The notes below the pieces were generated by a model. That model saw only the letters and a program-made list of their open reading frames with translations, had not been told where the DNA came from and ran no database searches. A stretch of 64,000 nucleotides of DNA from Lolium rigidum (taxonomy: Eukaryota > Streptophyta > Magnoliopsida > Poales > Poaceae), in the NCBI RefSeq assembly GCF_022539505.1, contig NC_061514.1, positions 249,538,124 through 249,602,123 on the forward strand. The letters are read 5' to 3'. Positions 56,070 to 64,000 of the stretch are shown in pieces; the first letter of the stretch is position 1; each line of letters begins with the position of its first letter. The position numbers were made by a program, and so were the translations under genes.

Positions 56070-57856
56070 CTAGTAGCTACGCGCATGCATGCTACCGCGC
56101 CACCTGATCGATGACTACATGATGGCCTTACGAGTGTGTAATCTATTTTTTTCTTTATTTGCAGTGTGGCCTAAGAGCACTAAGTATGACGGAAAAGAAA
56201 CGCTTCTCTGAAATCAAGAACGCTCTTTCACAAGAACTCCATCAACTCAAAAATAATTGACTCAAATTTATCTATATACGGATGTACGAGTGCGCATTTC
56301 AAAAATAAGTGACTCAAATTTATCTAGATATCGACAACACCTCCACAAATCAAGAAAGCACGTTCACAAATATGTATGCATCCAACACTCAACGTGAGTT
56401 ACTGGTAGTTGAAGTAGTTCACACAAATCTGTGATCTCCTCTTTTTTGACATATCTAAAATAAAAATTTCATAGAGGAAAAGAAGTAGAGGAGAAGTTCT
56501 TGAAGTAGACAACATTCTAATCTACAAATGTGTAAATTTTAAGAACGAATATGCTATATTTTGTACTCAGCAAAAATAACAAATCGTGATTTCATCACTA
56601 GTGAATACTGAATAGTAATAAACAGTACACTATAATCTAGATTTTGTCATTTTGAGATTTTGCCATTTTTATTGAGGGCAAAATACTGTGTATTTCAACC
56701 TGAAAATTCACACATTGATAGGTTCCAACATTCTGCAGTTTCTTCAAAATTTTATGAAACTATAAAATTAAAAGTTTTAAAATTTATGAACAAAAAGAAA
56801 CTGGCATGGGCTACATGTAGCCCGGGCTACAGAAGAGGTTTTCGGTGGTATCATAAGCTTTTTTATAAGAGAAAAATGTTCTAAGGTTCAATGGCTACCG
56901 TAGAGCAGTGGGCTTTCGCTTTTAGATAGCGTGGGCTAGATGAACCAAGGCCGAAGCAATAATTCTTATCATCAGTGTGAAAATTCAATTCGGCTCCCGA
57001 ATAAGTATGCTCCCTTTACAAAAATAAAATCATATTTTGAAGTATCGAAATTTTTTGATAATGTTTTTTACATGTACATCTTCTTAATATATATGTGTTT
57101 ATCAAGTTTCACGAAAAACCAATATTTTTTGTGGTATATATAAAAAAGAGAAAACATATCTTGTGAAAATCATTATTTTTAGCATTTTGTTTTTTTACAC
57201 ACGTCACAAGACAAGTTGATTTTTTATGAAACGACTTGTGAGGACGTAGTACGTGAAGATATACGTGTGAATTTTTTGTTTCAATTTTTTGAAATTCAAA
57301 AAATATGTAAGATGTATTTCAAAATAGAGGGAGCATATGCTCCCATGTTCCAAAACACCACTCCCGGTCAGTGTTTTTTGATTGTATATCCACTTTGCTG
57401 CATGCTCTGAACCAGTTGTGCATTGAGAAATGAATTGATGCGTTTCAGATTTTGTTACTGTAGTACATTGCTGGGGGATTCTCATTATGAATTGAATTTA
57501 TATATGTTAGCAATTTTAGTTTGCTACTCTTTAGATGGGTTTGCTATTTTGTTGGTGATTAGGAGGGAGTGAACCCAAAGCAATGCTAGCATTTTTGTTC
57601 CGTCTGCATTCTCAGAGGTGTGACGACAGTTTTGATCAGTTGACTAACATTTTAAGAAATAAATTAATATTCTTGTTCCACGCAAGAAGACAGATAAATT
57701 TGATAAGTTAAATCTCAGGAGCGAAATAACAATTTTATTTATTGCTGTTACAGTCACAGCCATTCAACCATCATATATAACGATCCCATGATCCACAAGC
57801 TCTTCGAACCATACAATTGTTTTCCCTCTCCTCAAACAGAGCCGTTCTCCAAAGTT
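56070..57856. other. AT-rich interval between the LEA_2 and cysteine-rich peptide genes
   Basis: It contains two MITE-like pieces (56600-56935 with the palindrome GGGCTACATGTAGCCC; 56990-57346, below). It also holds the divergent 3' flank of the cysteine-rich peptide gene. No coding sequence is supported. Confidence 0.5.
56990..57346. mobile_element. MITE-like element with GGGAGCATATGCTCCC-type end
   Basis: GGCTCCCGAATAAGTATGCTCCCT at the left corresponds in inverse to AGGGAGCATATGCTCCC at the right. The interior is AT-rich and foldable, with no coding capacity. Borders are approximate. Confidence 0.45.
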
Positions 57857-58365
57857 TTACTTGGCCTTAATTATGGGAAGCTGATGGTTCCACTTCTCGC
57901 TGCAGTTCTGGACACATACCTCGGCATCGGCTGCATCTGCAAAATCGCAATGCAAGAACGAGATCATCAGAACAGAAAAGCAAACGATTGTTCTTTCATT
58001 CGTGTCAATCAGAAGAAAAAAAAAGAAACACAGATTTCAAAGGAAGATCGTCCAACGGTTCGCTTACCGGCCGATGGTTCGGACAGGCCGCAGATCGTGA
58101 AGCGGGCGCAGCCTTCCCTGCATGAGTCGCCGGCGCCGGCACCGGCGGCGGCCTGGCTGGGGCTGCACTTGTTGAGGCAGAACGGGATGCAGAACACACG
58201 CGGCACGTGGTCGTCCCTGCACCCGTGGTAGCACTCCTTGTAGCACGCGCAGAACTCGGACTTGGCACTGGCAGCAACCTGCTGCTGCGCGGACAGCATG
58301 AGGAGGAGGAGCATGGACAGGACGGCAACGACGGCCGCTGTCGACTTCTTCGCCTCCATCTCCAT
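57857..58365 (-). CDS. Secreted 12-cysteine thionin-like peptide, two exons
   Basis: Exon 1 is 58365-58068 and exon 2 is 57936-57857. The intron is GT-AG (GTAAGCGAACC ... TTTTGCAG) and the joined frame ends at TAA 57857-57859, giving 125 residues. It starts MEMEAKKSTAAVVAVLSMLL, with a hydrophobic core and likely signal cleavage after VAASA. The mature part has 12 cysteines (EFCACYKECYHGC, VFCIPFCLNKC, DSCREGC, TIC, then EVCVQNC from exon 2), enough for six disulfides. The pattern resembles plant thionin-like secreted peptides, but I cannot assign activity. Without the splice the ORF would run into a poly-Phe tail and lose the last two cysteines. Confidence 0.85.
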
Positions 58366-58445
58366 CCTCTTACCAGCTACCGTCGCTTCTTCAGAACTCG
58401 TGTGGTGACTGGGGTGAGACTACTCGTAGTTTTCAGTGTGCGAGT

Positions 58446-58455
58446 TCTTATATGG
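58446..58455 (-). promoter_or_regulatory. TATA box of the cysteine-rich peptide gene
   Basis: The minus strand reads CCATATAAGAACTC about 85 bases before the ATG at 58365. Confidence 0.6.
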
Positions 58456-58898
58456 TTTCCGAGGGCAAGATCGACATTTGATTTCACAGGAATTCTGACC
58501 AGTATGATTTCACTGCTATCGTATGAAATCGATCATGCAGCGTGCTTCGGCCAGTGAATGATGGTCAAGGGGTAGTGCCATGTAGCCAATTTTGCAATGG
58601 CATTCATTTCTAAACTTAGTCCCTGATGGTGCATCACTCCCTACGAAAGTAACATTGGGCCTTAAATTGATTAGACAAGCACATGCTTTTTTTCCTCCTA
58701 GACAAGCCTGTATGCAGCTGCCTGTTTTGATTTGGAAGAAAACAGAATGCAGTTTTGATACACTGCCGTTTATAGGTAATTGTCTGTTCAGAGATCCAAC
58801 TCTCCCGTGCACGGGACGGGCCCAATTCCTCTCTCCTTCTTTTCTATTGTTATTTCACGAATCAGATTCGCTCCCACCTACACTAGCTACAAAATTTA

Positions 58899-59762
58899 GG
58901 GTGTGTTCGGTTCCGGAATCAGGTGGAATGGAACGGAACGGTTCCGCACCTAGCACCCATTCTTGTGTTCGATTGGGTAGAAGGAATGGAACCAAGTTGT
59001 TCCTCGGAGTGGAATATACAGCAAAGATGCGGAATGAACCCGTTCCCACCGATTCTGCAGAATCTGGAGGAATGAGGCGTTAATCATCACCGAACAAATA
59101 ATAAAAAGGGAACTCATCTCAGCGTGCGGCGGCCAGGCATGCATGGCGGCAGCCAGCACACGCGCGCGGCGGCGAGGCACGCTCGGCGGCGGCCAACATG
59201 CACGCGACAGTGAGGAACGCCCGGCGCCGGCCAGGCACGCGCGCGGCAGTGATGAAGCTCGGCGGCCAGCACACGCTGCGGCGAGGCACGCCCGGCGGCG
59301 GCCAGCTCACCGGCGGAGCGAGGCACGCCCGACAGCCCAACACACGAGCGCGGCGATGAGGAAAGCGCGGCGGCGGCCAGCCCACGCACGGCGGCGGCAA
59401 GCATGCGCGCGGCGGCGAGGAACGCCTGGCTAGGCACATGCGCGACAGCGATGAAGCTCGGCAAGCAGCACGTGTTGCGGCGAGGCACACCCGGCAGCGG
59501 CCAGCTCACCCGGCGGAGCGAGGCACGCCCGACAGCCCAGCACACACACGCGGCGGCGAGGCACGCCCGACGGCGGCTAGCGCATGCGGCGGCGGCCCAG
59601 CACACGCGAGCGGAGGGGGCTTGCTTTCCAGAACCGAACAGAAAATGGAACCATTCTGTTCCTCGATTTTTTCTAAACCGAACACAAGATCGGAACCATT
59701 CCATGACATTGGAATGGAACCATTCCATTCCGTCCCCTCTGGTTCCTGAACCGAACACACCC
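58899..59762. mobile_element. PIF/Harbinger (Tourist-like) element, non-autonomous, 864 bp
   Basis: Ends are GGGTGTGTTCGGTTCCGGAA and its inverse GGTTCCTGAACCGAACACACCC. The 3-bp duplication TTA lies at 58896-58898 and 59763-59765. Several additional GGAATGGAACGG-type sub-repeats lie near both ends. The interior is a GC-rich minisatellite rather than a transposase. Confidence 0.8.
59119..59625. repeat. GC-rich minisatellite inside the Harbinger element
   Basis: Units rich in GGCGGCGGCCAGC and GCGAGGCACGCCCG repeat irregularly. A higher-order unit of about 198 bp is visible: 59250-59345 and 59448-59547 share GCGATGAAGCTCGGC, GGAGCGAGGCACGCCCGAC and the text between. Open frames on both strands arise from this composition and are not genes. 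Confidence 0.75.
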
Positions 59763-59765
59763 TTA

Positions 59766-60689
59766 AACTCCTTGTATATTTTGAACCGGAAATTCAATTT
59801 GTGAACCGTTTAAATATTTGAGTTTCTAGTGAAGGTAGCTTCAAAATGAGCCATATATACCCCCGCAAAAAAAGCCCTATATTGAATAATTTTTGAAAGG
59901 TTTTGAAAATCAAAATTTGAAACTTAGTGAAACATGACGATACTTCATGAAGCTTGGTGGCATTTTCTTTGAAACATTTTATTTCACTCTGCTTCGGATA
60001 ATATTTTGCAATTGTCTTAGAGTCCACTTTGGAGACACAATTTTTTCCATCTAGTTTTATCAAGTTTTATTGTGTAACATCATGTTTCAATGTGTATCGG
60101 AATTCAAATTTTGAATTTTATCGAAACAAACTTTTTTAGGCTTGTTTAAAAGATATCATCGAAAGAAACACACATATTTAAAAATATCATTAATCTATAT
60201 ATATTCTAACAAATATGGCTATTTTAAATTCAGCACAAGAAATTAAATCCATGTATAAAAAAGAGAAAGAAAGTAGTGTAGGGTAGCCTTGCATGCAAAG
60301 ATTCTCTTTGTGTACTAATCTTAAAGCAGAGACAACGAAATGGAGGGTGTGGACGTGCACGGAAGGTCATGTGCACGGAACAATCATCACTCTCATTATT
60401 TGTTTCTTAATATCTCTTTAGTTGTCATATTTCATTGACATGGCAGCAAAAAAACACTACCAAGCAGTTCATTGACATTGACATTGACATGGTGCACTGC
60501 ATTCCGACTGACAAGCTTCCTCTAATTAACAAGTGCGGGGAAACACACAACCGCGCGGCTTTTCCGGCAAGCGTCTTCGGCTATAAAAGCTCTGGCCCGT
60601 AGCCATGGCAAGTAAAAGAAAAGAATAATAATTGTCCAAACAAGAACCAATATTTTGGTCATGACAAAGAAAATGGTAATATTACTTTT
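59766..60689. other. AT-rich intergenic sequence
   Basis: No coding sequence or bordered element could be supported. A run of ATTGACATTGACATTGACATGG occurs near 60470. Confidence 0.45.
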
Positions 60690-61075
60690 TTAGGAAAAGC
60701 CATTCGACACGCTTTATTAATTAGATAACACAATTACGTCATCCTCAAGGTTGCTAATAATAAAACTAGAAGGTTCATCGAGCCAGGTACAAGAATGGCT
60801 AGAACTAAGAGAAACATTAGCAAGCTCATGGGTTACCTAATTAGCTTTTCTATTATAGTATTTGATACATACATTATCAAAACCACTCCAAAAAGTATTG
60901 TGATCATCATATATTGCCGCTGAAGTTTTAGCAGAATAACCTCCATTTTTCATAGTATCTACCACCTAGACACAATCAATTTGTAGGATAAAGTTTTTTT
61001 TTTGAAAAGTTTTGTAGGATAAAGTTATTACTACCAATTTGTTGTGCCAAAGGAAACCTTGCCTTGGTAGCTATC
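60690..61075 (-). pseudogene. LINE-type RNase H remnant
   Basis: On the minus strand the sequence reads like the RNase H domain found at the end of plant LINE polyproteins: RFPLAQQIGSNNFIL, then QIDC, VVDTMKNGGYSAKTSAAIYDD, FWSGFDNVCIKYYNRKAN and THELANVSLSSSHSCTWLDEP. Stops and a small tandem duplication break it (TTTTGTAGGATAAAGTT occurs at about 60979 and 61010). It is a decayed fragment. Confidence 0.6.
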
Positions 61076-61346
61076 CAAAGAGATCCAATGGTCCAAACGC
61101 ACCCACATCTGAGGCAGATCGCGTCGCCCCACTTCGTTCCGATGGCCTCTCCTTTTCCCCTCTTATTCTGGCCATGGTCGCCAGATTGGAGGCGGCGGGA
61201 GTGGCGCCTACTCTGACCGGGGCCGTTTCCAGTCCGTGCCCTGTCCCGCGACTTTCTAGGCCCCGACCAGCTCGCCGCCTCGACGGAGCTCCAGCCACTC
61301 CCCTGCCTCCCCCCTCTGCTGGCGCCGGACCGCGCGGAGATTGATG
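61076..61346. other. GC-rich sequence of unknown origin, hAT target
   Basis: These 270 bases are open in several frames with no recognised domain. They continue at 62704 beyond the hAT insertion. Confidence 0.4.
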
Positions 61347-61354
61347 GTTGGATC
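61347..61354. other. hAT target-site duplication, left copy
   Basis: GTTGGATC, identical to 62696-62703. Confidence 0.85.
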
Positions 61355-62695
61355 CATGGGCGGACGCAGCGGGGGGGGCCGGGGGGGGCCGTGGCCCACC
61401 CAGAATTTGTGAAAAAATTTGGGTACCCCTTGGAAAAATAAGCCCAAGAGGCCCAATTTCGCTTCCTCGTTCCAACTTTCCAACCGTATCGAACATAAGC
61501 AGAAACGAGGTCACGCGACACGCCCGATTCCTCGCCGGCCGCCGCCTCGGCACCGCCGCCCGGCCCCCTCTAGCTCGGGCCCTCGACGCTCTCTGCCCAG
61601 AATCCATCTGCCACCGCTCTCCCTGGCTTGTCCGCCGTCCTTCCCACCGGCCGCCGCTCTCCCCGGCTATTCTGGCCGGCCGCCACACCGTCGCCGCTCT
61701 CCGCGGCTATTCCCGCCTGCGCTCCAGAAGTTCAGCAGGGCAGCAGGTCCGGTCCCGCACTGTATTCAATTTGTGTCTATCAGCACTTGAACTTTCATCG
61801 CATCCAGTTTCATACTCATTTCATACTCTTTTATCGCATCCAGTTTGTGTCTAGCAGGACTTGAACTTTCAAGGGACAGTATCCGTATTACTGAATTACA
61901 ATTCTGCTGTCTGTATGGTTAAGAGCTCTCGTGTGATGGTATCAAGTCGAGGGAACACTGAATTGTTCATTCATCCTGACGGAACACATTTGATTCGCCG
62001 GCTAGAGCACAGTCCCAATTAGTTCTGTTGATTTATAAATCTCTGCCGTGTATTTTGGCGACAAGAGCGCCATTTCTATTACCGGTATTACTCAATGTTG
62101 AATATCACAAACATCATCTATTACTTCACAGGTTACTACAGATTAGAATTTTCTTTAAACTGGCAATGCACAATTGTACATGCCTTCTTCCCATTATATT
62201 GTTACCTTCTGCATAGGCATTGTTAGCATTTTATATATCAATTGGCAATGTTCGATCTCAAGAAAATGTTTAAATTTCTGATGGAGGTTGCAATTGGCAA
62301 GCAGAATTGAATCAGTTCCCTTTTTATATATCAAATTTATTTCATTAAAAACTACCGCAGCAACCCGCGAGGTTTCATATAGTATCCTAAAAGGTTGATG
62401 CCAACCATATGAGCATGCTTTTCCAACAACAAAAAAGAGGGGTAAAAATTGACACTTTAGCTTTGTTTGGTTTCATCACTATAATTTGTGATATATTCTA
62501 TCATGTAAGACTTTTTTCATGTTTTGAACTATTTGTATTGTAGTCGTGCAAATTTGATATATGTGAATTTCAATGTTAACAATCAATTTGTCTTATATAC
62601 TGTTCATTTGACAAATGTTTTTCACAATTTAGTAGGTGCAAAAAAATTTTTTGGAGGTGTGCCCCCCCTCCAATTCTTTCCTGCGTCCGCCACTG
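61355..62695. mobile_element. hAT-type element, non-autonomous, 1341 bp
   Basis: Left end CATGGGCGGACGCAGCGGGG and right end CCTGCGTCCGCCACTG are inverted (CAGTGGCGGACGCAGG on the other strand), the usual hAT-style terminus in grasses. Perfect 8-bp duplications flank it. The interior has a GC-rich left part (to about 61745) and an AT-rich right part with no hAT transposase domain visible. It may contain captured sequence. Confidence 0.83.
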
Positions 62696-62703
62696 GTTGG
62701 ATC

Positions 62704-63524
62704 CTACACCGTTGTTGAACCAACCATTTCAATCATCTTGGCCAGCCGTTACAACAATGAAGCAGATCCTCATCAGGTCGTTGATTGATCTGCATATTGA
62801 TGTTATCATGCCCCCCCTGCGATTTTTCACTGCCGTGCAGAAATTCGTGCAGACCATTTGAGGAACACAGGGAACTTTCATCATCTCATCCGCAACTCAG
62901 ACCATACTTGGTTTAAGTGGCCTCTAGCGCAATGTGGTTAGGTGGGGCGTCATGATGCTCCTCTGCTTGAACTTTTACATATTTGTACTGCTACTGCAAT
63001 CTTTTAGTTTGCAGGTCTGACTGCTGTTTTAGGGTGTATCATTTCAGGTTGTGCCACCGACGCCTCCCCTGTGCAGATGCAGCCACCCAAGGTTAATTTT
63101 CATCTGTACTGTACATTCTCCTCTGTAAGTTTAGATGATAATCTCTGATGTTTAACCAAGGACTTTCGGGTGGGAGAACCTTTGGTCTAATGTTTGCTGG
63201 TTGTTAATGTCAGGTACGCGCAGTTGTTAGTTGAGGATGAGACACAGAACAGAATTTTGAGCTCTATATACATGAATTCATCTGAAATCTTGAAGTCTCT
63301 ATACATGCATGCATCTCGGATTAAAGAAAAGACGCTTTGAGGTCTGTATACATGCATCCATCTCAATTTTTCTGTTTTAACCCCATGCCATATTTTTGTG
63401 CATCAATTACCAAGCCTACTTGAAGAGATATTGTTTACGAGAAAAGATCTTTCATGTTGTTACTCATCAAATTTCACATTATTTGAAAGGAAATTAGAGA
63501 AGGTAGCGAGTGCAATTTAATTCT
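62704..63524. other. Intergenic sequence, possible decayed gene fragments
   Basis: This continues the hAT target sequence. The block 62850-62930 (GAGGAACACAGGGAACTTTC...) looks exon-like in composition, but no frame or domain could be supported. Confidence 0.35.
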
Positions 63525-63607
63525 TGTTAAGCTTCATGCACTAGCCAACCAAATAAAAAGTCTGAATTGATGGAAAGGGCTAGGAAATATACTTGTACAC
63601 TTCAACA
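63525..63607 (-). repeat. 3' LTR of the SMART element (83 bp)
   Basis: TG...CA bounded and similar to 63735-63816 with several substitutions and small gaps, indicating an old insertion. Confidence 0.85.
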
Positions 63608-63734
63608 CCCCCGCTCACGTGTGACGGGAAGAGGCCTATACGTGCCTCTACGTGGACTCCAAGGGGGCAACAACAATTTTAGGATAAATTGCGAAAGCCA
63701 GGACTTGAACTTGAGACCCTGAGCTCTGATACCA

Positions 63735-63816
63735 TGTTAAGCTTCATGCACTAGCCAACGCAACCAAAAGTCCAAACCGATGGAAGGGCTAGACAATCTA
63801 CTTATACACTTCAACA
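63735..63816 (-). repeat. 5' LTR of the SMART element (82 bp)
   Basis: Adjacent to the initiator-Met PBS. See the element entry for flanks. Confidence 0.85.
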
Positions 63817-64000
63817 ATTCTAACTTAATACCCCTGTCCATCCTTACAAAATAAAGTACCGGAATGAAATGTATATATTACTCTACATTGTCCCTTAAAA
63901 AGTTGTGTGTATTATTTGGTAATTAAGAGATGCAAATAGCAGAATCTTTGTCATAATGATTTGTAGTTTCATTTGACATAGAGAATATTCCTTGGCAGTA

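Larger units (their letters stand above)
63525..63816 (-). mobile_element. SMART/TRIM-type micro LTR retrotransposon, 292 bp, complete
   Basis: On the minus strand the order is LTR (63735-63816), then at once TGGTATCAGAGCTC (initiator Met tRNA PBS, 63721-63734), a non-coding interior, a G-rich tract (GTGAGCGGGGG) and a second LTR (63525-63607). LTRs start TGTTGAAGTG and end GCTTAACA. ATTCT is duplicated at 63520-63524 and 63817-63821. The total of 292 bp is the size I recall for SMART elements of grasses. With no coding capacity it must be moved by another element's proteins. Confidence 0.88.

Noticed and set aside
59093..59804. Ala/Arg-rich ORFs up to 227 codons
   Set aside because: They are translations of a GC-rich minisatellite inside a Harbinger element.
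61071..61854. GC-rich ORFs spanning the hAT left end
   Set aside because: They cross the transposon border and target duplication, so they cannot be one gene.

Overview
This is eukaryotic nuclear DNA from a large-genome grass, most likely a Pooideae cereal or relative (Triticeae, or perhaps oat or ryegrass). The evidence is deeply nested Ty3/gypsy LTR retrotransposons, grass-type Stowaway, Tourist and CACTA elements, a 292-bp SMART-type micro-retrotransposon, and host genes with canonical GT-AG introns. Species cannot be decided from the sequence alone. Two runs of exactly 100 N (15041-15140 and 27715-27814) look like fixed-size scaffolding gaps, so the window is probably three contigs whose order and orientation were inferred.

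1-41.1 kb is a retrotransposon nest built on one host element, a decayed LINE. A Tat-like gypsy element (here B, 727-bp LTR, 5-bp target duplication ATGCC) inserted into the LINE reverse-transcriptase region. An Athila-like element (A, 1.6-kb LTR starting TGATACGTCC) then inserted into B. The LINE-B-A segment occurs twice, in opposite orientations: left arm about 4.65-11.64 kb on the minus strand, right arm about 15.57-22.31 kb on the plus strand. The arms differ mainly by small private indels and by one 248-bp deletion in the right arm. Between the arms lie a gag-bearing piece of a third gypsy element (C) and the first gap. In the right arm a second Athila-like element (A2, gag and protease only) sits inside the A LTR. 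After the second gap come an LTR end of another family (F) and the 3' two thirds of a Tat-like element (D: end of RT, RNase H, integrase, 3' LTR). D interrupts the 3' part of a B-family element. The 3' LTR of that part ends exactly at ATGCC, where the LINE reading frame resumes, so it looks like the far end of the same B insertion.

The most unusual feature is in the space between pol and the 3' LTR of D. It holds an antisense gene of at least six exons with its own TATA box, GT-AG introns, an N-terminal domain resembling the Pfam 'putative gypsy type transposon' family, a coiled coil and an acidic C terminus. The B-family piece carries the start of the same kind of gene, also with an antisense TATA box and splice sites.

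41.1-64 kb is lower-copy DNA with three good host genes: a seven-exon WAT1-related (EamA/MtN21) transporter (41880-44330, +), an intronless NDR1/HIN1-like LEA_2 membrane protein (55488-56069, +), and a two-exon secreted 12-cysteine thionin-like peptide (57857-58365, -). Around them are a retroposon tail, a diverged tandem repeat, a 2.7-kb segment bounded by 108-bp direct repeats, a CACTA end with Ulp1-like and viroplasmin-like coding remnants, a Harbinger/Tourist element with a TTA duplication, a LINE RNase H relic, a hAT element with the 8-bp duplication GTTGGATC, and a complete SMART with the duplication ATTCT. No tRNA, rRNA or CRISPR features were seen.
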